From an uncultured Pseudomonadota bacterium (GTDB lineage: Bacteria > Myxococcota_A > UBA796 > SXON01): a stretch of DNA of 58,523 nucleotides. Below the pieces are notes generated by a model, which saw nothing but the letters and a program-made list of their open reading frames with translations, had not been told where the DNA came from and ran no database searches. Below are positions 9,220 through 18,322 of the stretch, piece after piece (positions within the stretch are counted from its first letter, which is position 1; every line of letters begins with the position of its first letter). The translations under genes and the position numbers were made by a program. Location: the NCBI GenBank assembly GCA_903921785.1, contig CAIXRH010000072.1, positions 1 to 58,523 of the forward strand, given 5' to 3'.

Positions 9220-10515
9220 ATGGAGGTCCGCGATCCGCTCCACGGCGCGATCCAGCTCGACGAGGGCGAGGTGGCGATCGTGGATCACCCGTTCGTACAG
9301 CGGCTTCGGGGCATCAAGCAGATGGGGTTCTCCGAGCTGCCTTTTCCGGGCGCCGTACACACCCGCTATGCGCACAGCCTCGGCGCCATGGAGCTGGCAG
9401 GCCGGGCGTTCGACAAGGTCTTTCGTCGCGACCCCTTCGGCGACGCCGCGGCCCGCACACGCTTCCGGGATGTGGTCCGGGTGGCCGCGCTCTGTCACGA
9501 TCTCGGCCACGCCCCGTTCTCCCACTGCACCGAGTTCGCCATGCCGCCGCTGCGCGGCCTGGGGGTCTCCGCGTACGATCCCGCGGCGGTGGCCAGCCGG
9601 CTCGACCGTACGGCCAGCCACGAAGACTACACCATCGGGGTGCTGACGAAGTCCACGTTGGATGCCACGATCTCGGCGCACTTCCCCTTCGGTGGTCGCC
9701 ACGTCGCCGCGCTGGTCTCCAGCGAAGTGAAGCTCGACGACGACTTCTTCCACCATGCCGGCCGCGACTACCGCCGGGTCCTCAGCCAGCTCATCAGCTC
9801 CGAGCTCGACGTGGACCGGCTGGATTACCTCGTCCGCGACTCGTACTTCTCCGGCGCCCGCTACGGCGAGATCGACGTGGACTGGCTGCTCAGCAACCTC
9901 GAGTGGCACGAAGACGCGCAAGGAAACGTCTCGTTGATGCTCGATCAGCGAGCCGTGTACGCGTTCGACGACTTCATGATCTCCCGCTACCACATGTTCA
10001 TGTCGGTGTACTTCCACCACAAAAGCGTGGTCTTCGAGGAGATGCTCAAGCGGCACTTCGCGGGCCCCGCCCGAACCTGGGAGTTTCCCTCGGAGATCGA
10101 GGCCTACCTCCCGCTCGACGACGTCGCGATGCACAGCTACCTCCGCAAGGCCGACGACGACTGGGCCCGGCGGATCGTCCAGCGGCGGCCCTACCGGCGG
10201 GTGATCGAGCGGCACGGCAACGAACGCGAGGTGGACCTCACGGACGCCCGCCACCGGCTCGACGCCGCGGGGATCGACCACCTCGCCGCCGGCTCCACGG
10301 GCAAGCTCAGTCGCTACTCCGCGATGGGGAAGAAGCGCGAGAAGGCGCCGCGGATCTGGGTGATCGACCGGAGCCCAGGCAGCCGCGGGGACATCACCCC
10401 CCTCGAAGACGCGACCCGCATCTTCGCCCGCTACCAGGAGGCGCGGCACATCACCCGCCTCTACGTGAACGAGGCCGACGTGGCGCATGCCCGGGACGTC
10501 CTGGACGCCCGGTGA
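9220..10515 (+). CDS. HD-superfamily (SAMHD1/dGTPase-like) phosphohydrolase
   Basis: A 431-residue cytoplasmic metal-dependent phosphohydrolase. It begins with the family's typical opening (VRDPLHGAI) and has the metal ligands His52 in RYAHSLG, His93-Asp94 in CHDLGHAPFSH and the later Asp in DVDRLDYLVRDS. Relatives hydrolyse deoxynucleoside triphosphates or other phosphoesters; the substrate here is unknown. An excellent ribosome site (GGAGGTGAC) precedes the ATG and TATATC lies about 18 bases further up. Its stop overlaps the start of the double radical SAM gene (GTGA), so the two proteins are translated together and probably act in one process. Confidence 0.88.
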   Translation: MEVRDPLHGAIQLDEGEVAIVDHPFVQRLRGIKQMGFSELPFPGAVHTRYAHSLGAMELAGRAFDKVFRRDPFGDAAARTRFRDVVRVAALCHDLGHAPFSHCTEFAMPPLRGLGVSAYDPAAVASRLDRTASHEDYTIGVLTKSTLDATISAHFPFGGRHVAALVSSEVKLDDDFFHHAGRDYRRVLSQLISSELDVDRLDYLVRDSYFSGARYGEIDVDWLLSNLEWHEDAQGNVSLMLDQRAVYAFDDFMISRYHMFMSVYFHHKSVVFEEMLKRHFAGPARTWEFPSEIEAYLPLDDVAMHSYLRKADDDWARRIVQRRPYRRVIERHGNEREVDLTDARHRLDAAGIDHLAAGSTGKLSRYSAMGKKREKAPRIWVIDRSPGSRGDITPLEDATRIFARYQEARHITRLYVNEADVAHARDVLDAR

Positions 10516-13500
10516 CCGCCCGCCCGCCCGACCGCGGCTGGACCTACGTCCGCGCCCCCGACGGCGGCGCCGAACGGGTCGTGGCGCATGGGCACGGGGG
10601 CCGGCTCGAGGTTCGCCGCTGCGAAGGGGAATCCTGGGCCGCCACCATCCGCCGCGCGCGCCTCGCCGCCGAGGCCGGCGCCCCGCCCGGCGCGACGGTG
10701 ACCGGGGACGGTGACGGTCGTTGCGCCTGGGGCCCCGTACCGGAGCGCCCCCCGGTGTCTGGCGCCCCCCTTCGCCGGGTTCTCTTCTTTGAATCCTTGA
10801 TGAACGCGGAGATGCCCCACAACGACGGGGAGCTCTCCCAGGGCGTGCTCCACCTCGCGTCGTCGCTGGCGGGGCTGCCCGTCGAGGTGGTCTTCGCGAA
10901 CGTGAAGATGGCGATCGTGGGGACGGACCGGCCGGTGCAGGGCCTCGACACCCTCGCGGCCGCGCTCGCGGGCGGGCCCATCGAGTTGGTCTGCGTGACG
11001 CTGCTGGAGGGCTACTGGGAGGGAGTGGTATCCCTTATCCGAACGCTGCGTGAGTTGGGATGTCGTGCGCATGTCGCCGTCGGGGGGGTCATGCCCACCC
11101 TCGCCCCCGACGTGGTGGCCGCCCACCTCCCGGACGTCTCGTTCGTATGTCGAGGGGCGGGTGAGGTCTTTCTCCCCAAGCTGGCGGAACTGTTGGGGGA
11201 GGGGGCGAGCATCGACCGCCCGCTGACCGACGCGCAGGTCGGCGCGCTCCTCGCGATGGACGGCCTCTACGCGCGCGACGAGGCGGGTGGACGGCTGGTC
11301 ACGGGCAACCCCGCCGCGGTGGTGGAGGTGCCCGATCTGGACGCCGTCCCGCTCGACCTGAACTTCCTCCAGGCGCGCCACTTCACGACCGGGGTCGAGA
11401 TCGCCTCCTCCCGTGGCTGTGTCCACCGCTGCGTCTTCTGCTCCATCCTCGGGCGGGAGCGGTACCAGTCGCGCTCCGCCGCCGGCGTCCTCGCCCTGCT
11501 CGACCAATACGACCGCCGCCTCCGCGAGCTCTTTGGCGCCACGCCGCCGCCCATGGCTCGCCGGGTGCACTTCTCCGACGACGACTTCGCCTGCGACCGC
11601 GGCCGCGCCCTCGCCCTCTTCCGCGCTCTCCCGTCCACCGCGTTCCGCCTCGCCTCCGTGCAGGTGTCCGTCGCGGACCTCTTCCGCCGCGACGGCGCCG
11701 CGCTCACCGCCGAGCCCGACCTGGAGCTCCTCGACGCCATCCGCCCCGAGGTCTTCGACGACGCCGCCCGCCCCCGGGACGCCCGCGACTTCGTCGCGGA
11801 CCACCGCACCCGCCAGTGGTCCAGCTACCTCCAGCTCGGCGTGGAGGCGTTCACGGACGTGGAGCTGGTGCGGCTCGGGAAGGGCTACTCCCGCGAGCAC
11901 GTGCGCCGGATCGTGGGCGAGCTCGCCGCGCGCCGGGTGCACCTCGACGCCTACTTCATCCTCGCCAACCGCCGCACCACGCTGGGGGAGCTCCTCGAAG
12001 GGTTGGATGAGGTCGTTCGGCTCAAGTCCCTGTATCCCTTGTTCTTCCACCTCCGCTTCCCGGTGGTTCCGAACCTCGTGAGCTACGCGACGAGCGCGAG
12101 CTGGCGGCGGATGGTGCGCCAGGGGGACGCCGCGGCGTTCGCCCTCCGCGGCACCCTCACCGAGCCGGGCTACCCCGAGCTGGACTACCCGCTCGTCGAC
12201 CACGACATCCCCGCCGACCCGCTCGTCCGCGACCACGTGGACGCCGCGCTCCTCACCGACGCCCACCACTACGCCGGCACGTTCGAGGCGCTCCGCGCCC
12301 GCCTCCTGGGCGCGTGGGCGTCCTCCCGCGACCCGGACCTCGAGTACGCCGCCCGCCTGTGCGACGACCGGGGGCGCCGCCGGGTCCTCGAGCTCCTCGA
12401 CCTCGCCCGTCGCGGCGGCCACACCGAAGACCTCGACCCCACACACCCGTCGTCCCTCCAGGCCTCCCCTGCGCTCCGCGCCGCCGTCGCCGGGCAGGCC
12501 GACCGCCTCAAGGCCCACGCCGACGCCACCCTCGGACCCACGGCGGGCTGGCTCCCGGCCTTCCAGCGCTACACCATGGGCGGCGTGACCCGGCTGGTGG
12601 TGATCCCGACCTGGCAATGCGAGCTGCGCTGCAACTACTGCTACATCCCCAAGCAGGACGGCCGGGTGATGACCCCGGACACCCTCGATCGCGCGATCGA
12701 CCTGCTCTGCTCGTCTGAGCGCCGCGATCTGACCTTGCAGATGTTCGGGGGGGAGGCGCTCTTGGAGTGGGCGCTGGTGAAGCGGGCGATCCACCAGGGC
12801 GGCGAGCGGGCCGCGCACCACGGCAAACGCCTGGACTTCGTGCTCTCCTCCAACGGATGGTCGCTCGACGAAACGAAGCTCGACTGGCTGCGGGGGCGCC
12901 CGGTGAAGCTGGAGCTCTCCCTCGACGGCGACCCGGAGACGCAGCGGCGCTACCGTCCCGCCGCGCGCCAGGGCGAAGACTCCTACACCAACGGGATCGC
13001 CCCCCGCGCCGCCGCCATCGTGGCCTCGGGGCTCGCCTACGACGTGATCATGGTGGTGCACCCCGAGCGGGTGGACCGGCTGGCGGCGAACTACGCCCAC
13101 ATCGCCGGCCTCGGCTTCCGCCGGGTGCAGATCAACGTTGCGCTCGGAAAGACCTGGACGCCGGAGCAGCGCGCCACGCTCGCCAGCCAGCTCTTCGCCC
13201 TCTCCGGCTTCCTCCGCGCCAACCCCGACGTGGTGCTGGTGAACGCCGAGAACGTGCCGATGCCGATGCGGCTGAACGCCGAGATCACCGTCGACTGGGA
13301 CGGCGCGGTGTACGGTGGCAACGCCTTCCTCCACGAGACCGAGCACAAGGCACGCTTCCGCCGCGGCCACCTCGACGACCTCCACGCCTTCGACCGCTAC
13401 TGGATGGACGCGCCCACCAACCAGGAGCTGGTGGACTGGAGCTACGGACGGGTGGTCACGGCGAACAACCTCAAGGTCGGCGCGGTGATGACGGACTTCC

Positions 13501-13544
13501 TCAAGTGGTGGCGGGGGGAGCTGGGGCTCAGCGGCAGACGCTGA
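10512..13544 (+). CDS. tandem radical SAM fusion: B12-binding-type domain plus SPASM/maturase-like domain
   Basis: This 1010-residue protein carries two complete radical SAM cores. The first follows a Rossmann-like segment (GGVMPTLAPD...GAGE) resembling the cobalamin-binding region of B12-dependent radical SAM enzymes, and has Cys303, Cys307 and Cys310 in CVHRCVFC. The second has Cys703, Cys707 and Cys710 in CELRCNYC, followed by the GGE-type motif (MFGGEALL) typical of peptide-modifying maturases. The first domain lacks the classical DxHxxG cobalamin ligand, so base-off binding of B12 is uncertain. No small precursor-peptide gene is seen next to it. The start is GTG overlapping the HD stop; its last 17 bases overlap the convergent gene downstream. 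Substrate unknown. Confidence 0.85.
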   Translation: MTARPPDRGWTYVRAPDGGAERVVAHGHGGRLEVRRCEGESWAATIRRARLAAEAGAPPGATVTGDGDGRCAWGPVPERPPVSGAPLRRVLFFESLMNAEMPHNDGELSQGVLHLASSLAGLPVEVVFANVKMAIVGTDRPVQGLDTLAAALAGGPIELVCVTLLEGYWEGVVSLIRTLRELGCRAHVAVGGVMPTLAPDVVAAHLPDVSFVCRGAGEVFLPKLAELLGEGASIDRPLTDAQVGALLAMDGLYARDEAGGRLVTGNPAAVVEVPDLDAVPLDLNFLQARHFTTGVEIASSRGCVHRCVFCSILGRERYQSRSAAGVLALLDQYDRRLRELFGATPPPMARRVHFSDDDFACDRGRALALFRALPSTAFRLASVQVSVADLFRRDGAALTAEPDLELLDAIRPEVFDDAARPRDARDFVADHRTRQWSSYLQLGVEAFTDVELVRLGKGYSREHVRRIVGELAARRVHLDAYFILANRRTTLGELLEGLDEVVRLKSLYPLFFHLRFPVVPNLVSYATSASWRRMVRQGDAAAFALRGTLTEPGYPELDYPLVDHDIPADPLVRDHVDAALLTDAHHYAGTFEALRARLLGAWASSRDPDLEYAARLCDDRGRRRVLELLDLARRGGHTEDLDPTHPSSLQASPALRAAVAGQADRLKAHADATLGPTAGWLPAFQRYTMGGVTRLVVIPTWQCELRCNYCYIPKQDGRVMTPDTLDRAIDLLCSSERRDLTLQMFGGEALLEWALVKRAIHQGGERAAHHGKRLDFVLSSNGWSLDETKLDWLRGRPVKLELSLDGDPETQRRYRPAARQGEDSYTNGIAPRAAAIVASGLAYDVIMVVHPERVDRLAANYAHIAGLGFRRVQINVALGKTWTPEQRATLASQLFALSGFLRANPDVVLVNAENVPMPMRLNAEITVDWDGAVYGGNAFLHETEHKARFRRGHLDDLHAFDRYWMDAPTNQELVDWSYGRVVTANNLKVGAVMTDFLKWWRGELGLSGRR

Positions 13545-14802
13545 CCCGCCCGATCCACGCGCCCGCGCTGCCTTCGACGCCCACCGTTCCCTCCCGGTGT
13601 TCGCCGGTGACGCCGCCGAGGACCATCGTGTCGTCCAGGCGCACCACGACCTTGTCCTGGCGTACGTCCACGCGGAGGACATGGCGGCCCGCGGTCTCGA
13701 CCTCGCGGCCCACCACGACCGTCCCTGGGAGCTCGACGAGGTCGATCCCGGTCGGGTTCAGGCGCGCGGCGAGGCCGTCGACCGTCGACGGGGCGAGGCG
13801 GACGCGCACGCCGACGTCGCCTTCCACCTCCACGCGCACGCTCACGTCGCCGTCGGGCGCCTCGGCGAGCCAGGTGGCGCCGGGCTGCGCGACGCGCATG
13901 CCGCCGTCGACGGGGTTGCCTTGGAGTTTGCCGCCCCAGCCGTCGCCGCCGGGGGTGCCGCGGAACACGGTGGCGTCGGGACAGGCGAGCGGATCATCGG
14001 GATCGTCGGGCGTGGACGCCTGCACCGTGGCGATGACCGGGCGGGGCGCGGTGGTCGCGGAGGGCGGGGGAGATGCAGCGGGCTTCGGCTCGTCCGGGGG
14101 CGGGTGCGTGGCTTCTGCGGCGTCGGGTGACACCTCGTCGGGGAGCTGCCCGAGGCGGAGCGCCGCATCGGCGGCGTAGGGGCCAAAGAGCGCGGCGTGC
14201 ACGAGGTCCTCGTCCGCGTCTTCGGCGAGGACGGCCTCGTTCACCCCGGCGCCTTTGCGCCCGCGGCGGTCGCAGCTCAGCGAGAGGGAGTACCGGTCCT
14301 CGACGTCCACCCAGGCGGAGGTGACCGCCCCGTCCGGGCACCGGACCTGGAGCAGGTGATCGCCGGGGTACAGCGCGACGTCGTCGGCGATGCGGGCGCC
14401 GTCGGCGAGGACGAGCACGCCCGCCGCGTCGCCGTTGAAGTCCACGTGGGCGTCGAGCCCTCCGCCCTCGGCGCCGAGCGCGCGGAGCACGGCGATGCCC
14501 TCGTCGTCGAGCAGCCCGTCGTCGCCGGGGTCCCACGCGCCAAGGTGCCACATCCGCCGCCACTCCGTCATCGCCTGGCTCTGCAGCCCCCCGGCCCACG
14601 CGCGCACCCCCCGGAGGTACAGCACCCGGGCGACCGCCTCGCCGGGCACCAACATCGTGGCCTCCCCGAGGGCCGTGTCCGCGTCCGCGAGCGCCTTCCG
14701 CGCGCTGCCGTCGTCGTGCCGCACGAGCGCCCGCCGAGCCTGTTCGAGGGCCACGGGGAACGGTTCGGCCGCGAGGGCGAGCGCGGGGAGGAGGAGGAGC
14801 AC
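13528..14802 (-). CDS. secreted hypothetical protein
   Basis: About 424 residues with a short hydrophobic signal (MLLLLPALALAAEP) when started at the GTG at 14802; longer in-frame starts reach 14949 but add an Arg/Ser-rich stretch with no match to a signal peptide. The first half is helical and Ala-rich, perhaps TPR-like. A Pro/Ala linker (about 270-300) follows, then a beta-rich domain of roughly 130 residues (WGGKLQGNPVDGG onwards) that resembles a concanavalin-like lectin fold. I do not recognise the family. It is downstream of a membrane protein on the same strand with a 55-base gap, and its 3' end overlaps the convergent radical SAM gene. Confidence 0.65.
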   Translation of the reverse strand: MLLLLPALALAAEPFPVALEQARRALVRHDDGSARKALADADTALGEATMLVPGEAVARVLYLRGVRAWAGGLQSQAMTEWRRMWHLGAWDPGDDGLLDDEGIAVLRALGAEGGGLDAHVDFNGDAAGVLVLADGARIADDVALYPGDHLLQVRCPDGAVTSAWVDVEDRYSLSLSCDRRGRKGAGVNEAVLAEDADEDLVHAALFGPYAADAALRLGQLPDEVSPDAAEATHPPPDEPKPAASPPPSATTAPRPVIATVQASTPDDPDDPLACPDATVFRGTPGGDGWGGKLQGNPVDGGMRVAQPGATWLAEAPDGDVSVRVEVEGDVGVRVRLAPSTVDGLAARLNPTGIDLVELPGTVVVGREVETAGRHVLRVDVRQDKVVVRLDDTMVLGGVTGEHREGTVGVEGSAGAWIGRVSVCR

Positions 14803-14857
14803 GATTCGGCGTCGATACCACGTCGGCTCGATTGTGGGAACCTCGGCTCGCCCCCCT

Positions 14858-16483
14858 TCAGTCCGGTTGCTGCTCGTCGTCCGTGCGCAGCGCGGGGTCG
14901 GGGACCCAGTCGGGCATCGGCGGCAGCGAACCATTGAGGTGGCGTTCAATGAGGTACGAGCGGGTCGCCGAGCTCCACCGGATGGTGCCCGAGCAGTTCG
15001 CGTAGAGCTCGGCCGCGTCCTCGGGCTTCACCCAGGGTGCGCAGTAGAACTGGCTCCCGGCGAGCAGGTTGGAGGTGCCTTGGATCACCTCGCACCCGTC
15101 GTGACGGGCGCGGGTGCCGAGCCCGCGGCGCGGGAGCACCCACCACGTACACCCTGGACACTCCTCCATCGCGGTGACCGCGGGGGTCTCGTACCGCACC
15201 CGGTACGCCTCCGCGCGCATCCGGTGCCGGGCGTCTTCGAGGCCGGAGCCGAGCATCACCGCGAGCCCGATGGGGACGAGGAGGGAGAGGGGGAGGATGC
15301 GGAAGCGGGTGCCGAGCGCCGGCGCCGGATCGGTGGTGGACAGCCGAAGGCGAAAACGCCGCTCGGTGGAGGCGAGCACCAGGCGCATCGCCACGAGGTC
15401 GGGAACCGCGACCGCGCCGAGCACGGCGGCCAGCACCACCGGGATGACCGTCATCCGGGAGGTGCTCACCTCCAGCCCGGCGAGCCACACCACGGTGATC
15501 GCCACCTGGGCGAGGAAGAGCAGGGTGATCAGCTGGACCAGGGCGGAGGTACGCTCGCGCCACGCGACGAGGGTACCGAGGACGATCCACCACACCCCGG
15601 TGCTGCTGGAGAAGCGCCAGGCGAGCGTGCGCGCGTCGTGGAGCCAGGCGGAGAGGGTGAAGCGCTGCCCGAGGCCCTCCCAGTCGGCGAAGTTGACCGG
15701 GCTCGCCTGGTATCCATGTCCGTAGACCGCGCGGATCACCATCCACGCGACCATGCCCCAGCACGCGACCGCGAGGGGCCTCCAGGCGCGACGGACGGCG
15801 AGCGCGATCGGGCGCAGCGACGCGTCCTCATCGCGGCCGGGGAGGTGCCCGCGGCGCAGCGCCCCGAGCCACGCCCACACCAGCGGCAGCAGGTGGCTAC
15901 GCCACGCGATGTACAGCACGATGCACGGCCAACCTTCGTAGCGCACGAGGCCGATGAGGCCGATGACCACGTCGCCCAGCCACGGCCAGCGGGTGCCCGC
16001 GAGGAGGAGCCCGGCGAAGAGCACCACGAGGAAGGTGGATTCCTGGTAGAAGACGGTCCCCCAGCTGCACCACGGGCCGAAGCAGGCGGCGATCACGAAC
16101 GCCCAACCCGCCCAGGTGGCCGCCGCGGGCGGGTGTCGTTCCCTGGCGATGCGCATGACGAGCATGGAGCCGAGGCACGCCGCGGTGGCGGCCACCCCGG
16201 CCATCACCACCCGGCCGACGAAGAGATCGCCCCCGAGGCGGGCGGTGAGCCAGACGAGCCCCTGGGTGGCCGGCAGCCAGTCCTGCACCAGGACGTGGTC
16301 GCGGCCGGCCCAGCGCTGGTACCCATCGAACGAGTAGGGGACCGGCGCCAGGAGGATGAGCGAGACCCGCCACGCGAACGCCACGAAGAACGCGACAAGC
16401 GGCGGCAACCACGGGGTAGGGGCGGCCTCGGCGAGCTTCGGGAGCGCGCGGGCGAGGCGAGGGATGTCCGGGTTCGTGCTCAC
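14858..16483 (-). CDS. polytopic membrane protein, GT-C glycosyltransferase-like
   Basis: A 541-residue protein with about nine to eleven hydrophobic segments and a soluble C-terminal part after about residue 380. The N-terminal arrangement (a first membrane helix, then a loop with SFDGYQRWAGRDH and DWLP) resembles the Asp-containing first loop of GT-C lipid-linked sugar transferases such as the PMT/ArnT group. A sugar-transfer role in the cell envelope is inferred; the acceptor is unknown. The start is a GTG overlapping the stop of the biotin carboxylase gene by four bases (GTGA), so it is co-translated with accC despite no clear functional link. Confidence 0.6.
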   Translation of the reverse strand: MSTNPDIPRLARALPKLAEAAPTPWLPPLVAFFVAFAWRVSLILLAPVPYSFDGYQRWAGRDHVLVQDWLPATQGLVWLTARLGGDLFVGRVVMAGVAATAACLGSMLVMRIARERHPPAAATWAGWAFVIAACFGPWCSWGTVFYQESTFLVVLFAGLLLAGTRWPWLGDVVIGLIGLVRYEGWPCIVLYIAWRSHLLPLVWAWLGALRRGHLPGRDEDASLRPIALAVRRAWRPLAVACWGMVAWMVIRAVYGHGYQASPVNFADWEGLGQRFTLSAWLHDARTLAWRFSSSTGVWWIVLGTLVAWRERTSALVQLITLLFLAQVAITVVWLAGLEVSTSRMTVIPVVLAAVLGAVAVPDLVAMRLVLASTERRFRLRLSTTDPAPALGTRFRILPLSLLVPIGLAVMLGSGLEDARHRMRAEAYRVRYETPAVTAMEECPGCTWWVLPRRGLGTRARHDGCEVIQGTSNLLAGSQFYCAPWVKPEDAAELYANCSGTIRWSSATRSYLIERHLNGSLPPMPDWVPDPALRTDDEQQPD

Positions 16484-17802
16484 TGGCCCCCGGCGAGGAG
16501 CGCGGGGAGGAAGGCGGTGTCGTAGTCGCCGGAGCGGAAACGTTCGGAGGCGAGCACCTTCTTGAGGATGGGGATGGACGTGGGGACGCCCTCCACCACC
16601 AGGTCGTCGAGCGCGCGCTCCATCTTCGTGATGGCCGACGCACGATCCTCGGCGTGGACGATGACCTTCGCGACCATCGAGTCATACTGCGGGGGGATGC
16701 GGTCCCCCTCGCGGAGCCACGTATCCACCCGGACGCCTTCGCCAGTGGGCAGAACGAGCCGGCTCACCAGCCCGGGTACCGGGCGGAAGTCGGCGTCCTC
16801 CGCGTTGATCCGGCACTCGATGGCGTGGCCCTTCGGCGCGACCTCGGGCTTGACCACCTCGTTGGCTGCGGCGCGGAGCATGAGCTCCACGAGGTCGAGC
16901 CCGGTGACCATCTCGGTGACCGGGTGCTCCACCTGCAGGCGGGTGTTCATCTCCATGAAGTAGAGGTTGCCCCGCTCATCTCGCAGCATCTCGATGGTGC
17001 CGGCGCCGTGGTAGCCCGCCTTCCGGCAGGCCTCCGCCACCCGCGCGCCCATCGTGACCCGCTGCTCCGGGGTGACCACCGGGGACGGGCTCTCTTCAAG
17101 GAGCTTCTGGTGCCGGCGTTGTACGCTGCACTCGCGCTCGCCCAGGCACACCACGTTGCCGTGGCGATCTCCGAGCACCTGGAACTCCACGTGCCGCCCG
17201 GAGACGATGAGCTTCTCCAGGTACAACGCACCATCACCGAAGGCGCTGGCCGCCTCGGCGGAGGCCTCGGCGAACGCCGCCGCGAGCTGATCGGGCGCTT
17301 CGACGCGGCGCATGCCGCGCCCACCACCGCCCGAGCGGGCCTTCAGCAGGATCGGGTACCCGACCTCCTCCGCCACCTTGAGCGCCGCCTCCACGGTCTC
17401 CACCGGGCCGTCGGAGCCAGGGATGAGCGGGAGACCGAGCGCCTTCATCGTGGACTTCGCCACCGACTTGTCGCCCATGGAGCGGATGGCGGCCGGGGAG
17501 GGGCCCACGAAGCGGATGCGGCTCTGCTCGCAGCGGGCGGCGAAGGTGGCGTTCTCGGAGAGGAATCCCCAGCCGGGGTGCAGCGCGGAGGCACGAGCCT
17601 CGCGGGCGGCGGCGAGGATCGCGTCGACGTCGAGGTAGGCGCGGGGGCCGCCGATCCGAGCGACCTCCACGTCGGCGAGCCACTGCGCGCCGGCGTCGGG
17701 ATCCGTGACCGCGACGATGGGGGTGAGGCCCATCCGCCGGCAGGTGCGCGCCACGCGCACCGCCACCTCGCCTCGGTTGGCGATGAAGACGCGGCGGAAC
17801 AT
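16480..17802 (-). CDS. accC: biotin carboxylase (acetyl/propionyl-CoA carboxylase subunit)
   Basis: The 440-residue product carboxylates biotin on a carrier protein using ATP and bicarbonate. It opens with the canonical FRRVFIANRGEVAVR, has the Gly-rich ATP lid (SGGGGRGMR), the EKLI...HVEFQVLGD segment, ECSVQRRHQK and the MEMNTRLQVEHPVTE active-site block, and is close to the usual length of about 450. No biotin carrier (accB) or carboxyltransferase gene lies beside it. This is unusual because accB and accC are normally adjacent, so it may instead belong to another acyl-CoA carboxylase assembled from distant genes. The ATG starts four bases after the stop of the YqeY-like gene. Confidence 0.93.
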   Translation of the reverse strand: MFRRVFIANRGEVAVRVARTCRRMGLTPIVAVTDPDAGAQWLADVEVARIGGPRAYLDVDAILAAAREARASALHPGWGFLSENATFAARCEQSRIRFVGPSPAAIRSMGDKSVAKSTMKALGLPLIPGSDGPVETVEAALKVAEEVGYPILLKARSGGGGRGMRRVEAPDQLAAAFAEASAEAASAFGDGALYLEKLIVSGRHVEFQVLGDRHGNVVCLGERECSVQRRHQKLLEESPSPVVTPEQRVTMGARVAEACRKAGYHGAGTIEMLRDERGNLYFMEMNTRLQVEHPVTEMVTGLDLVELMLRAAANEVVKPEVAPKGHAIECRINAEDADFRPVPGLVSRLVLPTGEGVRVDTWLREGDRIPPQYDSMVAKVIVHAEDRASAITKMERALDDLVVEGVPTSIPILKKVLASERFRSGDYDTAFLPALLAGGQ

Positions 17803-17806
17803 CGGC

Positions 17807-18256
17807 CTACCCGCCGAGGGCGCGGGTGAGGAGCGTGCGGGCGAGCGCGGCGTCGATGTCGGCCTTGTGGGCCTTCATCAAGGCACCCATCGCCTTGCCC
17901 ATCTCCTTGGCGGAGGTGGCGCCCGAGGCGGCGATCGCCTCGTTCACCCAGCCGAGGGTGGTGGCTTCGTCGGCGAGCTGGGGGAGCAGCGCGTCGATCA
18001 CGAGGAGCTCGGCGCGTTCGCCCTCGGCGAGGTCTTCGCGGTTGGCCGCGACGTAGGCCTGGATGCTGTCTTCCCGCTGCTTCTTGAGGCGCCGCAGCGA
18101 CTCGACACAACGTTCGTCGGTGACCTCGCCCTTGCCCTCTTTCTCCAGCTCGATGAAGGCGGCGCGGATCATCCGCAGCGCGGTGACACGCGGGGCGTTC
18201 TTCGCCAGCATCGCGGCCTTGAGTTCTGCGGAAACCTTCTCGACGATCGCGGCCAT
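17807..18256 (-). CDS. yqeY: YqeY-like (GatB/YqeY tRNA-amidase domain) protein
   Basis: A 149-residue all-helical protein matching YqeY: LKAAMLAKNAPRVTALRMI at the start, repeated ELL and LPQLADEAT motifs, and the typical ending GKAMGALMKAHKADID. YqeY domains resemble the tRNA-binding tail of GatB; the exact role is not established. The ATG at 18256 has a good GGGAG site five bases upstream; an in-frame GTG two codons earlier is less likely. It is the first gene of a cluster with accC and a GT-C-like gene. Confidence 0.88.
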   Translation of the reverse strand: MAAIVEKVSAELKAAMLAKNAPRVTALRMIRAAFIELEKEGKGEVTDERCVESLRRLKKQREDSIQAYVAANREDLAEGERAELLVIDALLPQLADEATTLGWVNEAIAASGATSAKEMGKAMGALMKAHKADIDAALARTLLTRALGG

Positions 18257-18322
18257 GGTCACTCCCGGACCCCGGCGCCTAACCCGAATCGGGCAGAAGT
18301 GTGGGCGGGGGTACGGCGGCGA

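Noticed and set aside
9903-10511. Upstream extension of the radical SAM frame into the HD gene
   Set aside because: The first 200 residues are Arg/Pro-rich shadow of the HD gene; the GTG at 10512 overlapping the HD stop starts a normal-looking protein.
10461-13682. 1073-residue minus-strand frame opposite the radical SAM gene
   Set aside because: Antisense shadow; both radical SAM Cys motifs are on the plus strand.
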